Source: Nemertoderma westbladi (lineage: Eukaryota; Xenacoelomorpha; Nemertodermatida; Nemertodermatidae). Taken from it: DNA of 64,000 bases. Made by a program: the position numbers and the translations under genes. Under the pieces are notes generated by a model. The model worked only from the letters and a program-made list of their open reading frames with translations, had not been told where the DNA came from and did no database searches. Shown here piece after piece: positions 11,983-21,233 of this stretch; the stretch's first letter is position 1, and the number at the start of each line of letters is the position of its first letter. The stretch covers positions 56,904 through 120,903 of the forward strand of contig JAUCBJ010001318.1 in NCBI GenBank assembly GCA_032718475.1. The letters run 5' to 3'.

Positions 11983-12183
11983 CTGCATGCCGACAATGGC
12001 GTAGATAAAGTACAGCACCCCAATGAGCAGACAGACGTATGGGAGAGCTTTGAAGGCCTGCACGAAGGTGTACAAGAGCACCCGGATGGTGGAACCCTGG
12101 CGAAGGAGCTTAATAAGCCGAGCAGCTCGGAAGAGTCGCAGAACTCCGAAGTTTGGTAGTTTCTTCTCAGCTCCAAGGTCAGC
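11983..12183 (-). CDS. Cav2-type calcium channel, domain IV S4-S5 exon, version 2
   Basis: A 201-bp exon of 67 codons, acceptor gatatag, donor after ATGCAG at GTGCG. It encodes a loop ([11 protein letters not shown]), S4 [16 protein letters not shown], linker [16 protein letters not shown] and S5 ending YAIVGMQ. The RQG after S4 is the residue order usual in Cav2, so this version is closest to the family consensus. Third base positions are GC-richer than in version 3, so the duplication is not recent. It shares phase and length with version 3 and sits tandem with it. Longer open frames overlapping here on both strands are shadows. Confidence 0.92.
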
Positions 12184-12714
12184 CTATATCGCGCACAAAA
12201 CCAATCAGTCACAATATGCACAACCGCAATGAAAATCACTGCACCAACAGAATTCGGCAATTATTTTCCTTAAGTGTAATTAAATTAGGTAATTGTTTTG
12301 GTTAGAAAAAGTAATAAATATGTACACTACTGTAAAACATTGATTATATTTATATTTAATACAGTACAGGTATTCATAGTTTTGTGACCATTTCCTACCC
12401 CCCCCCCCCCCCCCCCCCCCCACGTCATACTACAACCTCCACAAAGAGAAGTCTCCGTGTCATCACTCACAACAGTACATACGCGCGCGAGCACACACGC
12501 GAACATAGACTCCGTCACCCATAACAAGTATTTATTGACAAACATGTGTGTGTAAAGGTGTAATTATCCGACGTCATGGTTATTGACGTGTACAACATCA
12601 CCACGGTTACTAACAAACCCAAACCCAGTCACCATGGCTACTAATTAACAAGTACCCAGGCACCAGTACAAGAACAAGCCGTCAGATATCCCGTAACCAT
12701 GGCTACCAGCTGAC
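12184..12714 (-). other. Intron with a 24-base C run
   Basis: About 530 bp between S4-S5 exon versions 1 and 2. It has an uninterrupted run of 24 C at 12,398-12,421 (G run on the transcribed strand) and a gcgcgcga/cacacgcg patch near 12,483. No exon found. Confidence 0.6.
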
Positions 12715-12912
12715 CTGTACCCCGACGCAGGCGTAGATAAAGAACATCATGAAAATCAACAAGCACACGTAGGGTAAGGCCTTGAAAGCCTGGATGAAGG
12801 TCCAGAGAAGGACACGGATCTCGGAGCCAAGACGGAGCAGTTTAACCAATCGCGCAGCGCGACACAACCGCAACACTCCCAGATTGGGTAAAATGTCAGC
12901 CCCGATAAACCC
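12715..12912 (-). CDS. Cav2-type calcium channel, domain IV S4-S5 exon, version 1
   Basis: A 198-bp exon of 66 codons, acceptor acatacag, donor after GTACAG at GTCAG. It encodes a loop ([10 protein letters not shown]), S4 [16 protein letters not shown], linker [16 protein letters not shown] and S5 with [15 protein letters not shown]4 charges are all kept, but Cys replaces the usual Phe after LRL. An acidic SEIR follows S4 where relatives have YTIR or similar, and S5 ends VGVQ rather than IGMQ. It is the first of the three tandem versions in transcription order. Confidence 0.92.
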
Positions 12913-13109
12913 CTGTATGTATTATAGTGGTGGTGATATTACACCAATGTAATGTACATCTACTGTTTGGAATAAACATAAACATACTTAATATGCCGCT
13001 TATTAATATCGACACTACTTTAATTTATAATTTAAATAAATAATATAATATAAAAAATGTAGGTCATGTATACAATTATAATATAATTGTTAGAGTTAGA
13101 TTAACTTAC

Positions 13110-13199
13110 AAACTTCTCGACGATGGAGACACCGACATCGGCGATGCTACCGAGAACTGTGATAAAGTCGAACACGTTCCATCCATCATAGAAGTAATA
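13110..13199 (-). CDS. Cav2-type calcium channel, domain IV S2-S3 exon
   Basis: A 90-bp exon of 30 codons in phase 0, acceptor tttgtag, donor GTAAG. It encodes YYFYDGWNVFDFITVLGSI followed by a short end (ADVGVSIVEKF). W-N-V-F-D-F-I-T-V-L-G-S is the S3 signature of Cav domain IV. It joins the S1-S2 exon at 14,332-14,439 upstream and any of the three S4-S5 exons downstream without frame change. Only one version of this exon was found. Confidence 0.92.
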
Positions 13200-14331
13200 C
13201 TACAAAAATAAAAGAGTTAACGATAACTAACAGTTGTGTAGCTATGACACTGATAAAATGGGAAAAAACGTTTCAGATGACGCGATATACAACATTACAT
13301 GCTGGAAGGAATTTAACAATGAGAAAGAAATAATTCAGAACAAATATCAAAATGTTAATATAAATTAACAATCAAGTGAGGTAGTTCATACTGTATAGAG
13401 GCCAACCCCGACAACTTTAGGACTATAAGTTTTAAGTAAACCTACTACTACTACTACTACTACTACGATAGGTAAACAAGCCGGCACAGCATTCTTAAGT
13501 GAACCTAATTGTAAACAAACAGTCTTTACGAAGTTTTTATGGAAAATTATCCAACATATAATATAATATAAAGAGTGGGTTCCTACAGTATCATATTCAT
13601 AATATAAATAATATCCGTTCATAATAATTGCTACAAAAAGAATGTGGCAAACTGAAAAGGAATTAAAAGCAAGCTATAAGAGTAGTATGAGAAGATAGGA
13701 ATGGAAATTATAACAAAGATCAGTAAGTCAGACAAGCAATCAACACGCACTACATAAATATTAGGGCAAACTAAATAATAAAACTACTAAATAAAAAATA
13801 CCCTCAGACTATAAGCTACTCAACGCTAGTCGGATATGCGGTTCTTTTGTAAATCGAAAAACTACCACCTCCCTCCCCTAGCACAAGCACCCCTTGGTCG
13901 CTAGGTTATTTCCAATTGGAAGTTACAAAATTGACAATCAAATTTGGGAGCACTGAAATGTAATTCGCACAAATAAATCGTAGATAGACAGGATTTGATA
14001 ATGATAATTTTTGCTAAAACTGTGATATTCAACCTGATATTATTCACCAACTAAATCACACACCATAACAAATGCAGCAAAGATAGGGAAATATCAGGCA
14101 TTGCATAATCGTTAAAGTCAAGGAAATGTGAGGAAAACATAAGAAAAAAGTTAAATCATATCGAAAAAAAAAGAATCAAGTAGGAAAAATGATAATACAG
14201 TAGTAGGAAAACATTGTGATTTAGTAATAATAAAGTGTTATAAAGTTTAGGAGGCCAAAGCTGAAATTCATATGAAAAGAGTTAAGTGAGAGACAAACAT
14301 TCGCATAACCTATTATATCAGCTACCGGTAC
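13200..14331 (-). other. Intron of the channel gene
   Basis: About 1.1 kb with a (tac)n microsatellite at 13,441-13,466 and a C-rich patch near 13,867. I see no further exon or element. Confidence 0.5.
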
Positions 14332-14439
14332 CTGACTCAAAGCGATTATTTTTAGAACCGCTTCTAGTGTAAAGAATACAGTGAATGTGACATTCACATA
14401 GAAGAGACCAACATCAATACTTTCGTCCATTTCGTAAAA
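14332..14439 (-). CDS. Cav2-type calcium channel, domain IV S1-S2 exon
   Basis: A 108-bp exon of 36 codons in phase 0, acceptor tatag, donor GTACCG. It encodes FYEMDESIDVGLFYVNVTFT followed by VFFTLEAVLKIIALSQ, the S1-S2 loop and S2 of domain IV (family pattern FYxAP..YE..L...N..FT..F..E..LKIIA). It is the rightmost exon recognised. Polinton sequence begins 74 bp upstream of it, so the preceding exon must lie beyond the mobile-element block, outside this window, if the gene is intact. Confidence 0.88.
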
Positions 14440-14512
14440 CTATAAAAAATAAAAATATTATTTAGTTAACCAACAAGTTTAAGGGAATTATAGAAGATTA
14501 TAGTACCAACCA

Positions 14513-14872
14513 CATCATTCCAATATATTTATTTGTTTTATAACGCAAAACATGTTTTACGGTGGGAAGCATAACCGCACAAGATCAATTAATAGCCATA
14601 CTTTAGTATTAATGAAAAATCCGAGAGACAGTCTATCGGTTTTAAATTTCGCGAAGCAAATGTTACCAGGACAGACCAAATTTTTAGTTGATTCCTATCA
14701 AGATGCAACAATTGAGCCATTTTCACATTTCTTAATTGATTTACGACAGGAAACACCCGAACATTTAAGATTTAGATCGGATATATTTCGTAATCATAAT
14801 TGTTACATTAAAAATTACATTGACTATAAACGTAGCGAAAATAATAATAATAATAATAATAATGATAAATAA
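14513..14872 (+). pseudogene. Packaging ATPase, C-terminal part only
   Basis: An open frame without the Walker motifs. It begins at H-H-S-N and continues through TQNMFYGGKHNRTRS and LVLMKNPRDSLSVLNFAKQM to an Asn-rich tail, ending at TAA. It matches the C-terminal half of the ATPase at 33,727-34,407. This copy has TGT at the codon where the larger element has TGA. The Asn run at the end is a trinucleotide (aat) repeat and is longer here (8 units plus) than in the sister copy. Confidence 0.88.
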
Positions 14873-14909
14873 TTAATATTTTGTGACAATTTTCAATAAT
14901 GTTGCAACA

Positions 14910-15293
14910 ATGAATAGACTTGTGCAGAAATATCGTAACGAACTGGAATTTCTACGCAGCGCTACCCCTCAACAAAGAACTTATTTTATTAACCATACCG
15001 CCAGTAACGAATTAATACGACACATTGTAAATACTGCATTAAATGTTCTAAAAGGCAATGTACAATTGACCCCTCATTCATTTAGAAATATTCGCCGCTA
15101 TAAGAAGGTATTGAAATCACTCAACCGTAAGACAAAAAATATATCAAGTTACAGAAAAAAGTTAAGCAATCAATCTGGAGGCATACTACCGTTTCTAATA
15201 CCCTTACTCGGCATTGGTGCGAAACTAGCCGCAAGTGCCGGAGCCGCTGCCGCTGGGGCGGCTATTGCGAAAAAAATTAACCGTGGACGGTAG
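14910..15293 (+). CDS. Small Polinton protein, basic with Gly/Ala-rich hydrophobic end (copy 1)
   Basis: 128 codons starting at the Met shared with the sister copy (MNRLVQKYRNELEFL); an upstream Met at 14,883 is not shared. The first 90 residues are basic. The end carries NQSGGILPFLIPLLGIGAKL followed by an Ala/Gly run and a basic KKINRGR tail. A hydrophobic glycine/alanine-rich segment next to basic residues recalls small virion peptides of adenovirus-like elements, but I cannot assign it. It is nearly identical to 33,306-33,689. Confidence 0.75.
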   Translation: MNRLVQKYRNELEFLRSATPQQRTYFINHTASNELIRHIVNTALNVLKGNVQLTPHSFRNIRRYKKVLKSLNRKTKNISSYRKKLSNQSGGILPFLIPLLGIGAKLAASAGAAAAGAAIAKKINRGR

Positions 15294-15299
15294 GCAATA

Positions 15300-15470
15300 A
15301 TGGTTAAAACAGGAGTAACATTTAGAAAATTATATTTAGTATCGAGTAAACCGTTAGCTACTGATTTAAAACCACAAGATATACCTAGAGTAAACACTAC
15401 AAAAAGAAAACCCTTTAAAACATCAACTTCGAAGAAAATAATTAAAAAATTTCAATTGTTCTTACGGTGA
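15300..15470 (+). CDS. 56-residue Polinton microprotein (copy 1)
   Basis: A 57-codon frame from ATG to TGA between the small basic protein and the integrase. It begins MVKTGVTFRKLYLVSSKPLA and ends with a Lys-rich tail (KKIIKKFQLFLR). The sister copy (33,133-33,303) has the same length, start and stop, with only a few substitutions. It is basic and of unknown function. Confidence 0.6.
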   Translation: MVKTGVTFRKLYLVSSKPLATDLKPQDIPRVNTTKRKPFKTSTSKKIIKKFQLFLR

Positions 15471-15521
15471 TGCCCTTTATAAGAGATTTGAATATACATA
15501 TTACTTGTGGTTGTCGAAAAG

Positions 15522-16023
15522 ATGCCTCGCAAGATGAAACCGATTTTAAGCCGAAGCTTAGACAAAAAACTGTTAAGAATTTATTTAGATCCTTCATCCC
15601 CCGCGGGATTTGCAAGTGTTGCAAAATTAGCAAAAGCTGCAAACATCAAACCGACGCAAGCTCAGAAATGGTTGAGCTGACAAAAGACATACACCCTTCA
15701 CGCTCAACGTAGACAACATTATCCAACATCTAAAATATTTACGGGAGGCATAAAAGATATATATATGATAGATCTGGTGGATATGCAGCAATATAAGTCA
15801 CAAAATAATAATTATAACTATATATTAACATGCATTGATGCCTTCAGTCGGCTTGCTTTTGGCTATGCTATAAAAACAAAAAAGGGTGATGAAATTATTA
15901 GTATATTGCAAAAAATATTCCAGAAAGGAAAACCAAACAGAATCGCCACGGATCAAGGGTCTGAGTTTCTAAATAAATCTGTAAGGAAATATTTAGATAC
16001 GTTAGGTATACAGTATTACGTAA
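15522..16023 (+). pseudogene. Polinton integrase, N-terminal part, broken
   Basis: Starts MPRKMKPILSRSLDKKLL and follows the intact integrase at 31,993-33,081. A TGA at 15,678-15,680 stands where the sister copy has GGG. The frame then continues through the first catalytic Asp region (IDLVDMQQ) and the second (ATDQGSEF) and breaks off after QYYV, where the inverted-repeat composite begins. The third catalytic residue and the chromodomain-like end are missing. Confidence 0.9.
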
Positions 16024-19000
16024 ACTTAAAATTTTTCACAAAGTCATTAACTGAAAACAGTATCTAGCATATATCCAACGTTTAATTTTACATTTTTTTT
16101 TTTAGTCAAAGGTAGATTCACTGACATTGTTCTAGAACTTAATATAAATCTGAGCTAGACATTGAAGCACTATCTTAAGGTTGGTGTGACAATGTGTGAA
16201 ATATATTTCATGTATTATGATCAAGTGAGATATTTGTTGTGATTATAAAAGCTAGTATGTTTGTTTAGTTAATAAAATAATAATAAGGTTATGAAATTTT
16301 ATTTCTATCTGACTAAACTTACATTTCTTTTGTTTCAACTTCAGATTTACTTTCTTAATCCGTTGTAAGACAAGTTTCAGATGAATCAGGTGCTCTGTAA
16401 ATGTAATTGATTTTACTAATATACAGTATCATCAATAAATACATGGAATTGTTTATCTTCTTCAGTTGAAATGCCGTTCAATAATTTCTCCATAGTTTGT
16501 TGGAAAGTAGCTGTTTCTACAGAGTGATGCTGGGTTTTAGCACTACTAATTTGATATTTTTTTATTGCGAAATTAGATTCACTGAAAAATTCCATGAATA
16601 AACTTTGCGAGACAATCCTCAACTATTCTTTGACAACAAACTGTCTATCTACAGTATTTATTTTGAGTAAAAAATGTGAAAATTAAAATGTAAGCTTTAA
16701 AGCTGAGTAAGTACTGTTATATTTATTTAAAAATATGAAATTTCGTCAGTAAATGTGAGACTGTTGTAATCAGCTATTTTTTTAGTAAAAAATAATAATC
16801 TTACAGTATATATGTTTAAAACCAAACATCACCCTATAGAAACAATATTAACTTATATACTATTTACTTAAAATTCTTCACAAACTTATTAACTGAAAAC
16901 AGGTTTTCAACATATATACTGTAAGTTTATTATTTTTTACTAAAAAAAATAGATGATTACAGCAGTCTCGCAATTACTGAAGAAATTTCATAAGCCAAAA
17001 AAATTCATTCTTCTTGAAAAGCCATTCATCTTGCCCTCCAATCAATCCCAAGGAGAGAAGCATAGCTGTTCGAAACTGGGTGGCTAAGAACATGTAGGAA
17101 AGATTTTCGAATTACACAACCAGTATACACTTCTCATTCTCAATCTGCTTCCCAAAAGAAGGGAACGGAACATCATAACACTTGAAAGGCTAGCAAGATT
17201 AACCAACGCAATCATCGTCGCACCAATTCATTAGATAACCTTCCCTACACAAAGCCTGTTGCTATTGAAATCGGGTGTGACAGTGAAGCACATAATAATA
17301 TTAGGCTCAGGCAGCAGTTTATTTATCAAGAACCAAATCCGAGGAATCCAGCTATGAATTCCCTGAAGACACAACCAAAGGAAACATCAACAGAGGCAAT
17401 GAATATGACTCTGACAAAACTAAGCAAAGCTATGACATCATATGAATTCATTGAAACAGCCAGGGCGGAGAGCATCATGCAAAATCCAAAAGAAATGTTT
17501 GCTAGGTCCCTAGTGCCACTTGGTTTAGAAAAAGTCCACAACTTCTACAACTGACATATCTAGAAGTCCACAACTTCTACAACTGACATATCTTCACCAT
17601 CAGAGACTGATGAGTATATAACAGTAGATAATATATCAGACAATTCAAATGAAACTGAAATAGATCCTACTTACTCATACAGCATAAAGGAAAATAAAGG
17701 TGAATCCCTGCAAGGAAGTCAGGTACCAACAAACATAAGAAAAGACTCTGTAATAATCACAAACCCATCAGTGAAATGTCCCTCTACTCTAGTACAAGTC
17801 CTCAAAAACAATGACACCTGGCAAGAACCAAAAAGACCTGCCAAACCAACCTTCAAATCAAAGATCCAGATGCAGCACAACGTTAAGACTGAAAACAAAT
17901 ATAGTGAACTAGATAATGATACCAAAATTGTCATACTTCTACAACAACAGACTGATTTCTTGGCGAATCTAAATAATGTTTCCAAAGAAACTGTCAATCT
18001 AAGAAAATCACAAGGTAGTAGCAAGAATGAACACAACAACTTTAAGCAACATCAAACGAGATACGAACAAGAAACCCAACGAAGCACCCCATCCAACAAA
18101 CGGAAGCAGTAGAAGCAGCACAGATATGAAGCGGAATAATAAAGGGTTTGATCTACACTACAAAACCTCTAGGGATTCATACTGACACAATAACATTCAA
18201 GCCAACTATAATGGTAATCAATATAAATCTATCCCGCAAGATAATAATAGGCATACGGAGTATGTGAGGAACTCTTGGAGACATGCCTCAGAATCATCTC
18301 GACACTAAAGTCAAACATACCAGCAGTAACAGAAGCACAGAGTGAGTAGACATGATTATCCACATCAACACTTCCCAAACCCTCATCTAAGAGACCAATC
18401 TGAACATACCTCGTACCCCAGTAAGGACCAATGTGACATAACCTATGACAACAGGTATTACAACCGATCCAACAGAAGTCATATGGCTAGGAATCGTTTT
18501 TAAGCTAGCCCCGAGTATCACAACTGGAGACCTAAATTTCAAAAATGCTGGAAATACGTGTAATATTTTGCAGAGAAGTGAAATCAGTCGCCATAGGTAG
18601 CATATGAAGGATGATTTGCAACATGACAGCAAATTCTATTAAGTTCTAGAACAATGTCAGTGAATCTACCTTTGACTAAAAAAAAATGTAAAATTAAACG
18701 TTGAATATATGCTAGATACTATTTTCAGCTAATAATAAGTTTGTGAAGAATTTTAAGTTAATATTTTTCTGTAGCATGATGCTTGGTTTTCAACATATAT
18801 ACAGTAAGTTTATTATTTTTTAGTAAAAAATAGATGATTACAGCAGTATCGCATTTACTGACGAAATTTCATATTTTTAAATAAATATAACAGTACTTAC
18901 TCAGTTTTTAAGACTTGCATTTTAATTTTCACATTTTTTACTCAAAATAGATAGATAGACAATTTGTTGTCAAAGAATAGTTAAGGAATGTCTCGCAAAG

Positions 19001-19105
19001 TTTATTCATGGGATTTTTCAGTGAATCTAATTTCGCAATAAAAAAATGTCAAATTAATAGTGCTAAAACCCAGCATCACTCTGTAGAACCAATATATTAT
19101 AAAAA
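16024..19105. mobile_element. Composite of nested inverted repeats, probable non-autonomous DNA transposons
   Basis: The segment 16,024-16,145 is repeated inverted at about 18,640-18,763, ending in acttaaaatt at both outer edges with TAA next to each edge. About 330-350 bp at 16,510-16,865 is repeated inverted at 18,750-19,105. A partial third copy of both motifs lies at 16,868-16,990. The order of arms is not a simple hairpin, so at least two related elements are nested. The core (17,000-18,630) contains degraded coding-like DNA but no transposase that I recognise. Confidence 0.7.
17554..18112 (+). pseudogene. Degraded coding-like remnant in the composite repeat
   Basis: A plus-strand frame of 113 codons (17,771-18,112), probably part of a longer one upstream. 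It has a Gln/Leu stretch (IVILLQQQTDFLANLNNVSK) that could be a coiled coil and a Lys/Gln-rich end. It loosely recalls ORF1/gag-like proteins of retroelements, but I cannot place it in a family and no catalytic motif is visible. Confidence 0.3.
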
Positions 19106-19689
19106 AAAATGTAATATACTATATTAACACTGACACATTGACTTACCTACACATAGTTGCAACACTACAGTGTATACATGAGACATTGTTTCATAATGTT
19201 ACATATCGAATAACACTATTACTGCTATATCTAGCACATACTCACAACAATCAATACCCTACATCTAAACATTAATTATCATTCCATCTTATATTCAAAC
19301 GTAATTAACCTGTCAATATTGTAATGATACTGTATGTAGAACAAGTAAATTATTATTATTAGTTAGATGTATTTCGTATTAATTAATATGCATTTTATGC
19401 TATCGAAATCATTAGAATAATTGGATCTTGTTGGTAACATATGCTATAGTATAGAATTCAATGAACAATAATTTATAATTGATACTACCACAAGCTATTT
19501 GTAAACATCTGCGACCAGTTATGATGAATAAATCGATATTGAATAATTATTACTTGGCATTCAACAGCTATAACTCGGATATTTATCGCCTTTTTCTCTC
19601 GAGGTTGGGTGGAAGAGTGGGTGACGAGTTGTGAGGAGTTATAACAGTCCCGAGTTCGAACCCGTTTGAATATTTTGTTATCTGAAAAA
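19106..19689. other. Spacer between composite repeat and Polinton
   Basis: AT-rich DNA without a gene. At 19,600-19,665 a Ser/Leu-tRNA-like stretch with gagttcgaacccg resembles a Pol III B box, but the flanking stems do not pair convincingly. It may be a tRNA-derived SINE scrap or chance. Confidence 0.4.
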
Positions 19690-20085
19690 TTGCGAAATTA
19701 AATTTAGTTACTGGTGAAAAATAGTAGAAGTTACCTGTAGACACCTCTAGCGTCTGTAAAATAAAGGTTGGTAAATATGAAAATACTGGTTGCTGAAAAA
19801 TAGCGATTTGAAAAATAGTAGACGTTACCTGTAGACACTCGTAGCACCTGTAAAATAAAGGCTTATGATTGGACGGATGAGTAGCGTTGGGTGACTAATA
19901 ACGCCTCTAGCGGAAGATGCGGGAACTTGAGAAGTTGCCATGGTTACGGATTAAATGCTGACATCTGATTGGTTGAAATAATAACGACTACCGCTAAAGG
20001 TTGAAATAGTGGCTTCTGATTGGACAGAGTACCAGAAATGGACGGTAATGATGGGCTACGGGTGACCATACCGTAGTGTCATAGC
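19690..20085 (+). repeat. Left flanking repeat of the Polinton
   Basis: Shares about 300 bp with 36,327-36,625 in the same orientation, for example gggtgactaataacgcctct and ctgacatctgattggttgaa. The left copy has an internal duplication: the gaaaaatagtagaagttacc / gtaaaataaagg module occurs at about 19,709 and again at 19,810. Ends after gggtgacc. Confidence 0.85.
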
Positions 20086-20099
20086 ATTCTATACTACTT

Positions 20100-20679
20100 A
20101 TGGGACTATGGGAGATTTCAGCTAGATATTCTGATGCTATTGGTCTTAGGTATTATAATGGGTTTAACTTAACAGCATCGGAAGTAAATTCATTGTGGTA
20201 TGAATGGAATTATGAAATTAGTAACGAAGGTGTCTTTTCAGAGCTAGATACGGACGATAAAGCTTTATCTGACCGACTTAAAGTAAAAATAAATGTACAA
20301 GAAAAAAAAAGTAATTATTACAGACAAGGAAAGCAAATATTTACAGTTACATTACGATAAAGACATACTACATATAGAGTTTCTCTACGATATGATGTTA
20401 AAGGTTTCATCAACTGATATAGCAGACGGTTTCGCGATTCTATATCAACCAACTTGGAAGTTTAAGGTTAATAAGTCATTTCCAGAAGTAGTTTCATCCA
20501 CATTTAATCCAAAGACATACATCGAAGAGACATCGAGTGATAGAAAGCGCAGATCTACATCTCAAACATCTTCCATTCCCAACAATGATTCTATACCTAC
20601 AAAGAAAATAAAAGTTACAAAAGCAAGTGAAGAGGTAGCAGATTACAATAAGGAACATATAAAAACAGTATCAGATTGA
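20100..20679 (+). pseudogene. Unknown Polinton gene with a homopolymer frameshift
   Basis: Two overlapping frames read as one protein. The first (from ATG at 20,100) begins MGLWEISARYSDAIGLRYYN and is open to 20,360. The second continues from about 20,293 to 20,679, with IADGFAILYQPTWKFKVNKS and a Ser/Lys-rich tail containing RKRR and KKIKV (possible nuclear localisation signals). They meet at a run of nine A at about 20,304-20,312, suggesting an A-run slip as the break. It is the first gene of the polymerase arm. I do not recognise the family. A nuclear DNA-binding or replication accessory role would fit the tail but is a guess. Confidence 0.6.
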
Positions 20680-20722
20680 TTTATTATTAACTAGAGACTT
20701 TTCTTTTTCAGTTTCACACTGA

Positions 20723-21032
20723 CTTGTAAAGGTAACTTTTTATCGCAAAGCGTGATTATTATAAAGTATTTGCATGTAAAGGTGACTTTATTGAGTAAAT
20801 ATTGGTGATAGTTTATATTTAATGTGAGCACGGGATTAGGTATAAAACATTCGCATGTAAATGCATGAGTTTACACCACCATAATAAAACATTAGCATGT
20901 AAAACCTACTTTATCAATGAAAATTAAAAACGCATTATGCACATCTTGGTTTAGACTTGATTTTATTATAAAGAATTCAGTTGTAAAAGCAACTTTATTT
21001 ATGATATTAGTTTCCAATGTAACTGTTATTTA
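20723..21032 (+). promoter_or_regulatory. Iterons with TATA words upstream of the polymerase gene
   Basis: Five clear copies and one weak copy of TGTAAAnnnnACTTTAT-like words lie at 20,723, 20,771, 20,853, 20,895, 20,979 and 21,013. The arms TAAAG / CTTTA are palindromic (as in taaaggtgacttta). In four copies this is preceded at fixed distance by tataaa or aataaa plus attNgcat, making a unit of about 34 bp. Spacing is 40-85 bp. Position just before the replication gene suits a promoter or origin. Binding is not shown by the sequence. Confidence 0.6.
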
Positions 21033-21061
21033 TGATTGGTTGGTATAAGTAGAAACTTGAA

Positions 21062-21078
21062 ATATATATATATAAAGA
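21062..21078 (+). promoter_or_regulatory. TATA box region before the polymerase gene
   Basis: An alternating AT run ending in tatataaagagctc lies about 160 bp before the first Met of the polymerase frame. The TATAAAG at 21,071-21,077 is a plausible TATA box. Its near coincidence with the iteron cluster supports a promoter here, but no start site can be read. Confidence 0.45.
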
Positions 21079-21233
21079 GCTCAACTGATTCAATCGAGCT
21101 CATTCTGAAAATATTAAATTAATTAAAGTTTAGATATTATATTTTATTTGTGTTGAGTAGCTTATGAATTTTTTTGATTATATATATAACAATATTCATA
21201 TTAATTTTAAATTGTTTTTAGGATAATAAAGAG

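Larger units (their letters stand above)
14513..16023 (+). mobile_element. Truncated internal fragment of a Polinton/Maverick element
   Basis: This stretch is closely similar to the reverse complement of 32,57x-34,05x in the larger Polinton of this window. It runs from inside the packaging ATPase gene through two small genes into the integrase core. Both ends fall inside coding sequence: the left at the His-His of the ATPase, the right right after the Gln-Tyr-Tyr-Val of the integrase. No terminal repeat is present. It is a broken piece of a sister copy, opposite in orientation to the one at 19.7-36.6 kb. Confidence 0.93.

Noticed and set aside
11952-12260. Open frames on both strands over S4-S5 exon version 2
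   Set aside because: Shadows of the GC-rich exon; the true frame has acceptor, donor and S4 motif.
19595-19670. tRNA-like sequence with gagttcgaacccg
   Set aside because: T-stem and acceptor stem do not pair; at most a SINE scrap.
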